Origin: Nitratireductor aestuarii
Lineage (GTDB): Bacteria > Pseudomonadota > Alphaproteobacteria > Rhizobiales > Rhizobiaceae
Assembly: GCF_014641695.1 (NCBI RefSeq)
Contig: NZ_BMIF01000003.1
Span: 186,001-250,000, forward strand
Reading direction: 5' to 3'
DNA length: 64,000 bases
Shown: piece by piece, positions 53,691 to 63,810 of the stretch
Layout: each line of letters begins with the position of its first letter
Numbering within the stretch: the stretch's first letter is position 1
Program-made: the position numbers and the translations under genes
Notes under the pieces: generated by a model
Database searches by the model: none
What the model saw: the letters and a program-made list of their open reading frames with translations, nothing else
What the model was told of the DNA's origin: nothing

Positions 53691-55805
53691 GTGGCAAATC
53701 CTTCCATGCCTCTTGCGGATGCACTGCGTCACCGCACCCCCATCCTATTGCAGTCTGAAGCAGCAGAGTGCGGGCTCGCCTGCCTGCTGATGGTGGCCGG
53801 ACACCGCGGCCGCCACCTGGATATGACGTCCGCACGGCAGCGTTTCACCATCTCCATAAACGGTATGACGCTGGCGGATATCATTGATGTCGGCCGTGAA
53901 CTGGGGATGGCCTCGCGGGGATTGTCCCTCGATCTCGACGAACTCAAGCTGCTGCGTTTACCGTGTATTCTGCATTGGGATCACAGCCACTTCGTCGTGC
54001 TCGTCCGGGTGGACGCGAAGGGCATCGTCATTCATGACCCGGCGGCCGGGCGCCGCACGATTCCGTTCGCCGAAGTTGGGAAGCGTTTTACCGGGGTCGC
54101 ATTGGAGGCTTGGCCAGACCTAAGCTTCGAGAAGCGTGATGAGCGCCGGTCGATCAGCGTCTTGGATCTGGTGAAACGAACGTCTGGTCTCGGACGTGCC
54201 GCGATCCAGATCCTTGCCATTTCGGCGCTTCTGGAGATGGTCGGCATCGCCATGCCGTTCGCTTTTCAGATCGTTCTGGACGAAGTGATTGTCGTGGCAG
54301 ACCGCGACCTCCTGCTGACTGTGGTCATCGGCCTTGCCGGGCTTCTTTTCCTGCAGGCGATGCTCGGCTTCATCCGCGCATGGTCGACCCTTGTCTTGAG
54401 TTCCACCCTGAGCCTGCAATGGAAGGCGGGGCTTTTCGACCGCCTCATGCAGCTGCCGCTAGGCTTTTTCGAAAAGAGGCACGTTGGCGACATCGTTTCG
54501 CGTTTCGACTCGCTCGACCAGATCCAGCAAACGCTGACTGCCCGCGTGCTGATGGCCGTCCTCGATGGCGTCATGGCGCTGGCGCTGCTCGCCGTCATGA
54601 TTGCTTATGGCGGCTGGCTCGTTCTCATCGTGGCCGTATCCGTGACACTTTATGTGCTTCTACGGGTTGCAACTTATCCTGCCTACCGCTCCCGGTCGGA
54701 GCAGGCGATCCACAATGCCGCGCGAGAAAGCTCGCACTTTCTGGAATCCATTCGCGGGATCTCCAGCCTGAAGGCTCTCTGCCTGGAGCACCGGCGCAAG
54801 GAAACCTGGATCAACCACCTGGTCGCGCGCATTGCGGCTGACGTGCGGGTGCGCAAGCTGGACGCCATCTTTGCCACCTTGAGTGGTTGCCTGCTGGGGG
54901 GCGACCGCATCCTGCTTATCTATTTCGGTGCCGCGGCAGTGATGGCAAACAGCATGACGGTAGGAATGCTCATCGCGTTCCTGTCTTATCGCGATCAGTT
55001 TACCCAACGCATTGCCGGTCTCATTGACGCGATGATGATCGCGCGGATGCTGTCGCTCCATGGCGAACGTATTTCGGATATCGCGTTGGCAGTTCCGGAA
55101 AAAGGCCCGTCGTCATTGGAAGCATCCGGCAGTGCCATGGCTGTTCGCGAGAGTACGAACGTCCACCTGAGCCTGAAAAACGTTTCCTTCCGATACGGCG
55201 ACAATGAAGCCTTTATCCTGAACGATTTCTCCATGGATGTGCGGGAAGGCGAATGCATTGGCATTGCCGGACCTTCCGGTGCGGGTAAGTCCACGCTTCT
55301 GAAGATCGCGGCGGGGTTGAACGAGCCAACGTCAGGCAACGTGTTGTTCAACGGCGCTTCTGTTGCCTCAATGGGACTTGCAGTCTATCGCAGGAACGTT
55401 GCCTGCGTGCTGCAGAACGATCGGCTGTTTACCGGTTCGATAGCCCAGAATATCGCGGGCTTCGCAGACAAGGTTGACATGGAGCGCGTGGAGGAATGCG
55501 CGCGGCTCGCGGCGATCCATGAGGAAATTCTGTCGTTCCCCATGGGCTACGAGACCTTTGTCGGAGACATGGGCAGCAGCCTGTCAGGTGGCCAGACGCA
55601 ACGTGTAATTATCGCCCGTGCGCTCTATCGCTCACCAAAGATCCTGATCATGGACGAGGCGACGAGCCACCTGGATAACGAGAACGAGGCGCGTATCAAC
55701 AACTCCATCCGGGCATTGAAGATCACGCGCATCCTCGTCGCGCATCGCCAGACCAGTCTTGATGTTGCCGATCGCGTTGTCCACCTGACGCGGGCCAGCG
55801 AGTGA
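53691..55805 (+). CDS. CvaB-like C39 peptidase ABC transporter
   Basis: 704 residues from a GTG start one base after the stop of the CvaA-like gene. N-terminal C39 peptidase with Cys in AAECGLACL (C27), His in HWDHSHFVVLV (H100) and Asp in IHDPAAGRR (D116), so it is predicted to be active and to cleave after double glycine. It continues with a six-helix permease and an ATPase (Walker A GPSGAGKST, signature LSGGQTQR, Walker B ILIMDEATSHLD). The similarity to CvaB extends throughout. It exports and processes the array's peptides by inference. Confidence 0.93.
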   Translation: MANPSMPLADALRHRTPILLQSEAAECGLACLLMVAGHRGRHLDMTSARQRFTISINGMTLADIIDVGRELGMASRGLSLDLDELKLLRLPCILHWDHSHFVVLVRVDAKGIVIHDPAAGRRTIPFAEVGKRFTGVALEAWPDLSFEKRDERRSISVLDLVKRTSGLGRAAIQILAISALLEMVGIAMPFAFQIVLDEVIVVADRDLLLTVVIGLAGLLFLQAMLGFIRAWSTLVLSSTLSLQWKAGLFDRLMQLPLGFFEKRHVGDIVSRFDSLDQIQQTLTARVLMAVLDGVMALALLAVMIAYGGWLVLIVAVSVTLYVLLRVATYPAYRSRSEQAIHNAARESSHFLESIRGISSLKALCLEHRRKETWINHLVARIAADVRVRKLDAIFATLSGCLLGGDRILLIYFGAAAVMANSMTVGMLIAFLSYRDQFTQRIAGLIDAMMIARMLSLHGERISDIALAVPEKGPSSLEASGSAMAVRESTNVHLSLKNVSFRYGDNEAFILNDFSMDVREGECIGIAGPSGAGKSTLLKIAAGLNEPTSGNVLFNGASVASMGLAVYRRNVACVLQNDRLFTGSIAQNIAGFADKVDMERVEECARLAAIHEEILSFPMGYETFVGDMGSSLSGGQTQRVIIARALYRSPKILIMDEATSHLDNENEARINNSIRALKITRILVAHRQTSLDVADRVVHLTRASE

Positions 55806-55808
55806 CGA

Positions 55809-56693
55809 TTATCCTCTTTTGAGCAAACGCTGGACGCCGGGACGCAACGATGTATTCCAGCCAGGAAGTTCAAAACCGAACGTAGCCTTGAACTTCTCGC
55901 AACTGAGGCGCGAATTCTGGGGCCGGAGGGCTTTGGTTGGATAATCTCGGGTGAGAACATCGGCGACCTTTGCCTTTGGACCGCCGAGCTCATCCGAAAT
56001 TCCAAAGATCAGGCGAGCAAACCCGCTCCAGTTGATTGGATCGGCGCCGGCAAGATGATAGGTCCCATGAACGGGCGGCTCATTCCCGTGAAGCCGCTCC
56101 GCAACGCGAAGGATCGCCTCTGCCAGGTCGAGAGCGCTGGTGGGATTGCCCCATTGGTCGGAGACTACTGAGACGTTGGCGCGCTCCTCGGCAAGTCGCA
56201 GCATGGTTTTCACGAAATTGCGGCCGAACGGGCTGTAGACCCAGGATGTCCGCAGGATGACGTGCTGCGGATGGGCTTCTGCGGCGAGGCGTTCCCCCTC
56301 AAGTTTGCTCTTCCCGTAAACATTGAGGGGACCCGGAGCATCATCCTCCGTATAGAGCTCCCCCGAAGATCCCGAGAAAACATAGTCAGTTGAAAGATGG
56401 ATTATCGGTGCGTTGCATTTTCGCGCTGCCAGCGCCACGGTTTCTGCACCTTTGGCATTGATTGTGTAAGCAAGATCCGCTTCATCTTCTGCCTGATTCA
56501 CGGCTGTATACGCTGCGGCAGACACGACGATATCAGGCCGAGCATCGCATAGCGCAGCACGCACTATGTCAGGCCGAGCAAGATCGAGTTCCGGCCTTCC
56601 GAGCATCACCAGTTCCACGCCCGACCGTTCAGCGGCTTTCTCCCGCAGGCTCTGCGCCAGCTGGCCGAACCTGCCGGTGACGACAATCCTCAC
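55809..56693 (-). CDS. rfbD: dTDP-4-dehydrorhamnose reductase
   Basis: 294 residues from a GTG that overlaps the rfbB stop by four bases (GTGA). Final step to dTDP-L-rhamnose. RIVVTGRFGQLAQSL opens the Rossmann fold, and the catalytic YxxxK is in NVYGKSKLEGE. HLSTDYVFSGSSGELYTEDD is the family block. It converges with the exporter gene, two to three bases apart. Confidence 0.93.
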   Translation of the reverse strand: MRIVVTGRFGQLAQSLREKAAERSGVELVMLGRPELDLARPDIVRAALCDARPDIVVSAAAYTAVNQAEDEADLAYTINAKGAETVALAARKCNAPIIHLSTDYVFSGSSGELYTEDDAPGPLNVYGKSKLEGERLAAEAHPQHVILRTSWVYSPFGRNFVKTMLRLAEERANVSVVSDQWGNPTSALDLAEAILRVAERLHGNEPPVHGTYHLAGADPINWSGFARLIFGISDELGGPKAKVADVLTRDYPTKALRPQNSRLSCEKFKATFGFELPGWNTSLRPGVQRLLKRG

Positions 56694-57733
56694 CCCACCG
56701 GCTCCAGGGCTCTTCGATGGGCTGAGGTCCACCACCACTCGTTGTCCAGGTACCAGCGGACGGTGTTGCGGAGATTCTGCTCAAGCGGTTCCAGGGGCCG
56801 CCAGCCGAGTTCGTTGCGGATTTTCGTGGCGTCGATTGCATAGCGTCGATCGTGCCCGAGACGGTCTTCGACAAACGCAATCTGATCTCCATAGGATCGG
56901 CCATCCGGGCGCGGCTGCTCTTCATCAAGAATGGCACAGATGGTCCAGGAGAGCTCCAGGTTTGTCCGCTCCGCTTCACCGCCGATGTTATATCTCTCCC
57001 CAACCGTCCCCCACTCCAGAACAAGCTTGAGCGCCCAGGCGTGATCTTCCACATAGAGCCAGTCGCGCACGTTCCGTCCCTCGCCGTAGATGGGGATCGG
57101 CTTATTCCGCAGCGCGTTGAGGATGACTACGGGAACCAGCTTCTCGGGATGCTGGTAGGGCCCAAAATTGTTGGAGCAATTGGTCACGATGGCGGGCAGG
57201 CCATAGGTCTCGTACCAGGCTCTTGCCAGATGATCGGAGGCCGCTTTTGAGGCCGAGTAGGGCGAGGAAGGCCTGTACGGGGAATCTTCCGTGAAAATTC
57301 CGCTCTCGAAGGGCAGGTCACCGAAAACCTCGTCGGTCGAGACATGCACGAAGCGGAAGCTGTCTCGCCTTCTCTCGGGCAAATGACGCCAATACTCCAA
57401 CGTCGCGTTGAGTAACCTGAATGTGCCGACAACATTGCTTTGGATGAAGGCTTCCGGATTGGCAATCGAGCGGTCGACATGGCTTTCCGCAGCCAGATGC
57501 AAAACCGCGCTTATCGCGTATTTCTCGAGTATTCCGCGAACAAGATCATTGTCGCAGATGTCGCCCCGCACGAAGCTGTAGTTCGGCTTGTCTTCAAGTC
57601 CGCGCAGAGAATTCAGGTTCGCCGCGTATGTCAACTTGTCGAGGTTGACGACGTTACATCGATGGTCCGAGGCGAGCAGCCGGCACACTGCGGATCCGAT
57701 GAAACCAGCACCTCCGGTGACCAGAATATTCAT
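56690..57733 (-). CDS. rfbB: dTDP-glucose 4,6-dehydratase
   Basis: 347 residues. Motifs: VTGGAGFIGSA (5-15), HVSTDEVFGDL with the catalytic acids, and YSASKAASDHL (YxxxK). It makes dTDP-4-keto-6-deoxyglucose. It is 10 bases after rfbC and coupled to rfbD. Confidence 0.95.
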   Translation of the reverse strand: MNILVTGGAGFIGSAVCRLLASDHRCNVVNLDKLTYAANLNSLRGLEDKPNYSFVRGDICDNDLVRGILEKYAISAVLHLAAESHVDRSIANPEAFIQSNVVGTFRLLNATLEYWRHLPERRRDSFRFVHVSTDEVFGDLPFESGIFTEDSPYRPSSPYSASKAASDHLARAWYETYGLPAIVTNCSNNFGPYQHPEKLVPVVILNALRNKPIPIYGEGRNVRDWLYVEDHAWALKLVLEWGTVGERYNIGGEAERTNLELSWTICAILDEEQPRPDGRSYGDQIAFVEDRLGHDRRYAIDATKIRNELGWRPLEPLEQNLRNTVRWYLDNEWWWTSAHRRALEPVG

Positions 57734-57743
57734 GCGACCAGCC

Positions 57744-58295
57744 TCATTTGAACAACTCCGCCTCGTTGAGCAGCGGCGCGGTTCGGTCCTTATCCGACAG
57801 GCAAACGTCAGCTGCCACGAAAGGCCAATCTATCCCGATCGCGGGATCGTCGAACCGGATCGCCCTGTCGTGCTCGGGTGAATAATAGGCGGAGACCTTG
57901 TAAACCACCTCCGTGTCTTCAGTGAGCGTGATGAACCCGTGCGCAAACCCCTCCGGTATCAGGATCTGGTTCCACCTCTCCGCCGAAACCTCGAGCCCCA
58001 CCCATTCCCCGAACGTCGCCGAGTTCCGGCGTATGTCCACCGCCACGTCCCAGATGGCGCCTTTGACGACCCGCACCAGCTTCGCCTGAGCGTGGGGCGG
58101 CAGCTGATAGTGCAGTCCGCGCACCACCCCCTTGCGAAGCGAGCGGGAATGGTTGTCCTGCACGAAATCGATCTCGATCCCGTGTTCTCGCAGCGCCCGC
58201 GCGTTGTAGGTCTCGGAGAAGAACCCTCGGGTATCTTCTATCCTCCGCGGAAGGATTTCGCAGACACCTCCGAGCCTCAGCGGGCGGATCTCCAT
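57744..58295 (-). CDS. rfbC: dTDP-4-dehydrorhamnose 3,5-epimerase
   Basis: 183 residues. Cupin fold. RGFFSETYNARALREHGI, VRGLHYQLPPHAQAKLVRV (catalytic His) and LIPEGFAHGFITL are all typical. I took ATG 58295 with GGGGAGG just upstream; ATG 58307 is possible. It is first of the rfbC-B-D operon; rfbA, the thymidylyltransferase, is not beside it. Confidence 0.94.
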   Translation of the reverse strand: MEIRPLRLGGVCEILPRRIEDTRGFFSETYNARALREHGIEIDFVQDNHSRSLRKGVVRGLHYQLPPHAQAKLVRVVKGAIWDVAVDIRRNSATFGEWVGLEVSAERWNQILIPEGFAHGFITLTEDTEVVYKVSAYYSPEHDRAIRFDDPAIGIDWPFVAADVCLSDKDRTAPLLNEAELFK

Positions 58296-58408
58296 TGCCT
58301 CCCCCATCGCGATGTGGCTCCACACGCACTGGTTGCATCATTCACGCAAACTCGCGCAGAGTCCAGAGGGAACGCAGCTCGCCGAAGAAAAAACTCGGTC
58401 CCGTGTCA

Positions 58409-58426
58409 CTGTCATGCAGCTGTTAC
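58409..58426 (+). promoter_or_regulatory. Pho box before pstS
   Basis: CTGTCAT-GCAG-CTGTTAC at 58409-58426 is near-perfect against the PhoB consensus (two CTGTCAT repeats with four bases between). It lies 60 bases before pstS and indicates induction by phosphate limitation through PhoB, whose gene starts at the right edge. Confidence 0.85.
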
Positions 58427-58486
58427 ATAAGCGCGTTATTGCCCGTCGCGTCGCCAGATGGCGATGGTTCCGACAGGAGATGATCA

Positions 58487-59518
58487 ATGACGAAGTTTTC
58501 CCTCGCGGCCGCAGCGGCTTCCCTTACGATCGCCGCCATGACTTCATCCGCAGGGGCGCAGACGCGCGACACGATCCAGATCGCTGGATCGTCAACCGTT
58601 CTGCCATTCGCCAGCATCGTTGCCGAGGAATTCGGCAATGCATTCCCCGAGTTCAAAACCCCTGTCGTCGGTTCTGGCGGTTCGAGCGGCGGTCTTCGCC
58701 AGTTCTGCCAGGGCGTCGGCGACAACACGATCGACATTGCCAACGCCTCGCGCCGCATCCGCGCTTCCGAGGTTGAGGCCTGCAACAAGGCCGGCGTGAA
58801 CGAGATCCTTGAAGTCCAGATTGGCTACGACGGCATCGTCTTCGCGTCGAGCGCCAGCAAGGCCGACTTTGCGCTCGAGCCGGTACACATCTTCAAGGCG
58901 ATTGCCGCGCAGGTGGCGGTTGATGGCAAGCTGGTCGACAATCCTTACAAGTCCTGGAAAGAAATTGACGCTTCGCTGCCCGACCAGCCGATTGCTCTTG
59001 CTATCCCGGCTTCAAACCACGGCACACGCGAAGTGTTTGAGGAAAAGGTTCTCGCCGAAGGATGCAAGGCGGCAGAACTGCCAACCGATGCGCCCAAGGA
59101 AGCCTGCCTGAACGTACGTCAGGACGTGGTGGTCGAGATCGCCGGCGACTACACCGAAACGCTCGCCCGCCTGCAAAGCAATCCGGACACGGTCGGTGTC
59201 TTCGGTCTGAGCTTCTACGAGCAGAACCGCGACACGCTGAAGGTCGCCTCGGTCTCCGGTGTGACCCCTTCGCTCGAGACCATCGCTTCCGGTGAATACC
59301 CCGTATCACGCCCGCTCTTCTTCTACGTGAAGGGCGAGCACATCGGCACGGTTCCGGGCATCGAGGAATATGTCGAGTTCTTCCTGTCCGAAGGCATGGC
59401 GGGTGCGGGCGGCACGCTTGAGGCTGCCGGACTGATCCCGGCCCCAGCGGAGGAAACTGGAGAAATCCTCCAGAACTTCCAGAACCGCAAGGCGGTCACG
59501 GCTGCGGAACTGAACTAG
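58487..59518 (+). CDS. pstS: Periplasmic phosphate-binding protein PstS
   Basis: 343 residues. Signal peptide about 1-24 (ending SSAGA). IAGSSTVLPFASIVAEEF and GSGGSSGGLRQFCQGVGD form the phosphate site, followed by FGLSFYEQN. Receives phosphate for PstCAB. Confidence 0.95.
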   Translation: MTKFSLAAAAASLTIAAMTSSAGAQTRDTIQIAGSSTVLPFASIVAEEFGNAFPEFKTPVVGSGGSSGGLRQFCQGVGDNTIDIANASRRIRASEVEACNKAGVNEILEVQIGYDGIVFASSASKADFALEPVHIFKAIAAQVAVDGKLVDNPYKSWKEIDASLPDQPIALAIPASNHGTREVFEEKVLAEGCKAAELPTDAPKEACLNVRQDVVVEIAGDYTETLARLQSNPDTVGVFGLSFYEQNRDTLKVASVSGVTPSLETIASGEYPVSRPLFFYVKGEHIGTVPGIEEYVEFFLSEGMAGAGGTLEAAGLIPAPAEETGEILQNFQNRKAVTAAELN

Positions 59519-59618
59519 ATGGCGAGGTCGGGGCAATCAACGGATTGCTCCGACCGCCTCCCAATATGGCGAAGTGGATGCAAATGATTTCATCCCGTCC
59601 CTTTAGCGAGGTTCCAGC

Positions 59619-60839
59619 ATGAACTCCATGCTCGTGACCCTTGTGCTTCTTCTGTTGCTTGGCTTCGCCTATCAGACCGGCTGGTCGCGCAGCAGTAGGC
59701 TGGCCCAGGTTGAGGGCCGGCTGCACTCCAAGCCGATTTATCATGGCGCGCTGGTGGCGATCTGGGCGATCGTCCCGGCGTTGCTCATCCTTGGCCTCTG
59801 GGCTCTCTTCGGTACGGCGACGGCCAACACACGTTTCCGGACCCTTACATCGGCAGTTGTTCTTGCGAGCGCCTTCGGCACGGGCGCGATCGGCCTTTAT
59901 CTCGCCAGAAACCGCATCAGCGCGCGTTTCCGTGCCCGCAACGAGGTCGAACGGATAATCCGTTATCTGCTGATCGGATGCTCTGTAGTCGCGATCCTGA
60001 CCACCCTTGGCATCGTGCTTTCGCTCCTGGGTGAAGCGCTGCGCTTCTTCACCTTTGTAAGCCCCGTCGATTTCTTCTTCGGCACGGTATGGAACCCGCG
60101 CTTCTCGAGCGTTGGCACTGGCTCGGGTGACTTCGGCCTGCTGCCGCTGCTCTGGGGTACGGTCATGATCGCAACCATCGCGATCCTCGTGGCCCTCCCG
60201 ATCGGCCTGATGACAGCCGTCTACCTGACGCAGTATGCGAAGCCCAAGACCCGTAACATCATCAAGCCGATGATCGAGGTTCTGGCGGGCATACCCACCA
60301 TCGTCTACGGCTTCTTTGCGCTCGTCACCGTGGGGCCTGCGCTGGCCGGACTGGGAGCCATGTTCGGGCTGGACATCCGCGCAACGAGTGCGCTGACGGC
60401 TGGCATCGTCATGGGCGTGATGATCATTCCCTTCATCTCGTCGCTCTCCGATGACGTGATCCGTCAGGTGCCGCGCGCCCTGCGCGACGGGTCGCTCGGC
60501 CTTGGTGCAACCGAGTCCGAAACGATCAGGCGCGTCATCCTTCCGGCAGCGCTTCCAGGCATTGTTGGCGCCGTACTGCTGGCCGTCAGCCGAGCAATCG
60601 GCGAAACCATGATCGTGGTGCTGGCAGCGGGCAACAGCCCCTACCTGCGCCTGAACCCGGGCGAGCCCGTATCGACGGTCACCGTCACCATCGTGAACCA
60701 GCTGACGGGCGATACGGATTTCAGCTCGCCGCAGTCGCTGGTTGCCTTTGCGTTGGGCCTTACGCTTTTCGCCATGACGCTCGTGCTCAACATCGCAGCA
60801 CTCTTTATCGTCCGCCGCTATCGGGAGCAGTATGAATAG
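59619..60839 (+). CDS. pstC: Phosphate ABC transporter permease PstC
   Basis: 406 residues, longer than E. coli PstC by an N-terminal extension with about three extra helices. The EAA-like loop is DGSLGLGATESETIRRVILPAALPGIVGAV. It follows pstS by 100 bases and abuts pstA. Confidence 0.95.
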   Translation: MNSMLVTLVLLLLLGFAYQTGWSRSSRLAQVEGRLHSKPIYHGALVAIWAIVPALLILGLWALFGTATANTRFRTLTSAVVLASAFGTGAIGLYLARNRISARFRARNEVERIIRYLLIGCSVVAILTTLGIVLSLLGEALRFFTFVSPVDFFFGTVWNPRFSSVGTGSGDFGLLPLLWGTVMIATIAILVALPIGLMTAVYLTQYAKPKTRNIIKPMIEVLAGIPTIVYGFFALVTVGPALAGLGAMFGLDIRATSALTAGIVMGVMIIPFISSLSDDVIRQVPRALRDGSLGLGATESETIRRVILPAALPGIVGAVLLAVSRAIGETMIVVLAAGNSPYLRLNPGEPVSTVTVTIVNQLTGDTDFSSPQSLVAFALGLTLFAMTLVLNIAALFIVRRYREQYE

Positions 60840-62195
60840 ATGAGTGACACGTCTTCCTCTCTTCCGCAGCAGCGGCAACATTCCACCATCCGCGCCGGGA
60901 TCGCCAAACGCCACGCACGTGAGCGCCGCTTCCGCGCTTATGGCATTGCCGCAATTTGCGCCGCGCTTACTGCCGTGGCGATCCTCTTCGGGATGATCCT
61001 CTACAAGGGCGTCCCGGCCTTCTGGCAGGCGAACGTTGAGCTCGAAATCTTCTTCGACCCCGAGATCATCAAGGTTCCCGAACGCCCGCAACCGCAGCCG
61101 GGGCAGTCTCCCGCCGAACTGGAAAAGCAGCAGCTTGCCTGGGAGCGGCAGGTGACGATGGTCAACTGGAACCGCGTGATCAAGGCAGCCATCCGCAAGG
61201 CGGCACCCGACGTGGAAATCGACACGAAGCAGGCGCTTTCCATCATCGAGACCAATGGCCGTTACGAACTGCGCGACATGTTCGTGAACGATCCCGGACT
61301 GCTGGGGCAGACGGTCACTGTAAATCTTTTGGCATCGGCCAATGCCGACAACTGGCTGAAGGGGAATATCGACCGTAACCTGCCCGACGCGCAGCAGCAG
61401 CTTTCGGCACCGGCGCGGGCGCTGGCCGACAGGCTGCTGGAGGAAGGCACCATCCGCTTCGCCTTCGCCTGGCACCTCTTCACCAACGTGGACTCCCGTT
61501 CGGCACCTGCCAGTGCCGGACTGGCCGGAGCCTTCATGGGCTCGCTCTACATGATGCTGGTGGTGATCGTGCTGGCGGTACCCTTGGGCGTCGGAAGCGC
61601 GATCTATCTCGAAGAATTCGCGCCGAAGAACCGGTTCACAGACTTCATCGAGGTGAACATCAACAACCTCGCGGCAGTACCCTCGATCGTCTTCGGTCTT
61701 CTGGGTGCTGCGGTCTTCATCAACTTCTTCCACCTGCCGCTCTCGGCCCCAATCGTTGGCGGACTGGTGCTGACCCTGATGACCCTGCCGACGATCATCA
61801 TCGCCACCCGTTCGGCCTTGAGGGCAGTTCCGCCTTCCTTGCGGCAGGCGGCACTTGGGCTTGGCGCATCGAAGACGCAGACAGTGTTTCACCACGTCCT
61901 GCCGGTCACCTATCCTGGCGTCCTGACGGCCACGATCATCGGCGTTGCGCAGGCGCTGGGCGAAACTGCGCCGCTGCTGCTGATCGGCATGAACGCCTTC
62001 GTGGCGGCTGTTCCGGGTACACCCTTCGAACAATCAACCGCGCTGCCGGTGCAGATCTTCCTCTGGCAGGGCAATGAAAACCGCAACTTCTTCGAAGCCC
62101 GTACCTCAGCTGCGATCATCGTGCTGCTCGCCCTCATGCTGGCGCTAAACGCGATCGCGATCTATCTGAGGACAAGGCTGGAGCGACGCAAATGA
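60840..62195 (+). CDS. pstA: Phosphate ABC transporter permease PstA
   Basis: 451 residues, with a long N-terminal periplasmic insertion (about 60-220), typical of the large alphaproteobacterial PstA. The permease core has [29 protein letters not shown]. It starts right after the pstC stop and overlaps pstB by four bases. Confidence 0.95.
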   Translation: MSDTSSSLPQQRQHSTIRAGIAKRHARERRFRAYGIAAICAALTAVAILFGMILYKGVPAFWQANVELEIFFDPEIIKVPERPQPQPGQSPAELEKQQLAWERQVTMVNWNRVIKAAIRKAAPDVEIDTKQALSIIETNGRYELRDMFVNDPGLLGQTVTVNLLASANADNWLKGNIDRNLPDAQQQLSAPARALADRLLEEGTIRFAFAWHLFTNVDSRSAPASAGLAGAFMGSLYMMLVVIVLAVPLGVGSAIYLEEFAPKNRFTDFIEVNINNLAAVPSIVFGLLGAAVFINFFHLPLSAPIVGGLVLTLMTLPTIIIATRSALRAVPPSLRQAALGLGASKTQTVFHHVLPVTYPGVLTATIIGVAQALGETAPLLLIGMNAFVAAVPGTPFEQSTALPVQIFLWQGNENRNFFEARTSAAIIVLLALMLALNAIAIYLRTRLERRK

Positions 62196-63070
62196 TGAAC
62201 GCGCTACGCGAGGACCTCACGCAAATGAACATGGTCGTACGTCAGCTAGCGGTCGACACCGACCTCTACACTCTTCCCTCCACGACCATCCGGACGCCTG
62301 ACCTTGAACCGCAGCCGGTCAAGATCAAGGCCCGCAACGTCAACGTCTTCTACGGCGAGAAGCAGGCGATCCATGACGTCTCGATCGACATACCGGAGAA
62401 GGCAGTGACCGCTTTCATCGGCCCGTCCGGCTGCGGCAAGTCCACGTTCCTGCGCTGCTTCAACCGCATGAACGATACGATTGAGGGCAGCCGTGTCGAT
62501 GGCCTGATCGAGCTCGACGGTAGGTCGATCATTGACCGCTCGCTGGATGTGGTGGAGCTGCGAGCACGCGTCGGCATGGTGTTCCAGAAGCCGAACCCGT
62601 TCCCGAAGTCGATCTACGAAAACATCGCCTACGGTCCACGCATCCACGGGCTCGTGCGCTCCAAGGCCGATCTCGACGAGATCGTGGAGCGAAGCCTTCG
62701 CAAAGCTGGCCTCTTCGATGAAGTGAAGGATCGGCTGCACGATACGGCGACCGGCCTTTCCGGCGGCCAGCAGCAGCGCCTTTGCATTGCGCGCGCCATT
62801 GCCGTGTCTCCGGAAGTGATCCTGATGGACGAGCCATGCTCGGCGCTCGATCCCATCGCGACGGCACGCGTGGAAGAACTCATCGACGAGCTGCGTGAAA
62901 ACTACACGATCATCATCGTTACGCACTCCATGCAGCAGGCGGCGCGCGTGTCGCAGCGCACGGCCATGTTCCACCTAGGTAATCTGGTGGAGGAGGGGCC
63001 CACGGAGAAGATCTTCACGAGTCCTGAGGTAAAGCGTACCCAGGACTATATCACCGGCCGCTTTGGCTGA
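62192..63070 (+). CDS. pstB: Phosphate ABC transporter ATPase PstB
   Basis: 292 residues, with about 40 residues before the usual start. Walker [10 protein letters not shown] at 77-85, signature LSGGQQQR, Walker [14 protein letters not shown]. In-frame Met residues downstream (for example residue 12) could be the true start. Confidence 0.96.
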   Translation: MMNALREDLTQMNMVVRQLAVDTDLYTLPSTTIRTPDLEPQPVKIKARNVNVFYGEKQAIHDVSIDIPEKAVTAFIGPSGCGKSTFLRCFNRMNDTIEGSRVDGLIELDGRSIIDRSLDVVELRARVGMVFQKPNPFPKSIYENIAYGPRIHGLVRSKADLDEIVERSLRKAGLFDEVKDRLHDTATGLSGGQQQRLCIARAIAVSPEVILMDEPCSALDPIATARVEELIDELRENYTIIIVTHSMQQAARVSQRTAMFHLGNLVEEGPTEKIFTSPEVKRTQDYITGRFG

Positions 63071-63096
63071 CCGTCCGCACTTCGAGAGGAAAGCTC

Positions 63097-63810
63097 ATGG
63101 CGCAACACATTGTCAGTTCGTTCGATGAGGAGCTGCGGCAGCTCGACCAGCTCCTGCGCGAGATGGACGAACTTTCCGGTTCCATGATCAGACGGGCTAC
63201 GCAGGCGCTGCTGGAGGCCGACGTAGAGCTGGCGCAGAAGGTGGTCACCGATGATCGCGAGGTGGATGCAAAGCAGCGTGACCTCGATGACCGGGCGGTT
63301 ACCTTGATCGCGAGGCGTCAGCCGATGGCGCAGGACCTTCGCCTTGTGGTGGGCACGATCCGCATGGCAGCCGACATCGAACGCATCGGTGATCTCGCCA
63401 AGAACATCGCCAAGCGCGTTGGGGCTGTCGGCCAGACGCCAATATCGCCGGAACTTTCGGCCTCGATCCAGTCCATGTCCGATCTGGTGCTGAAGCAGGT
63501 GGACGCGGTCATCGAGCATTACGTGGCAAGGCGTCCGGAAGATCTGGTCGAACTCAGGGACAATGACGAGAAGATCGATATCTTCTACACTTCGATTTTT
63601 CGTGAGCTGCTTACCTACATGATGGAAGACCCAAGGAAGATCACGGCTTGCACACACCTGCTGTTCTGCGCGAAAAACCTTGAGCGCGTCGGAGACCACG
63701 TGACCAATATTGCCGAGAATGCCTATTACATCCTGACTGGCCAGCAGCTTCCCGTAGGAAGGCCAAAGCAGGATGAACTGAGCCGAATGGAGAGCACGAA
63801 GGGATCATGA
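63097..63810 (+). CDS. phoU: Phosphate signalling protein PhoU
   Basis: 237 residues, two three-helix repeats with the metal-binding E/DxxxD patterns (MAADIERIGDLAKNIAKR and CAKNLERVGDHVTNIAEN). It couples PstSCAB to PhoR/PhoB signalling. Its stop overlaps the phoB start by four bases. Confidence 0.96.
   Translation: MAQHIVSSFDEELRQLDQLLREMDELSGSMIRRATQALLEADVELAQKVVTDDREVDAKQRDLDDRAVTLIARRQPMAQDLRLVVGTIRMAADIERIGDLAKNIAKRVGAVGQTPISPELSASIQSMSDLVLKQVDAVIEHYVARRPEDLVELRDNDEKIDIFYTSIFRELLTYMMEDPRKITACTHLLFCAKNLERVGDHVTNIAENAYYILTGQQLPVGRPKQDELSRMESTKGS

Noticed and set aside
59496-62033. Very long minus-strand frame (over 800 codons) across pstC and pstA
   Set aside because: It has His/Arg/Gly/Asp-rich antisense composition and mirrors two clear permease genes.
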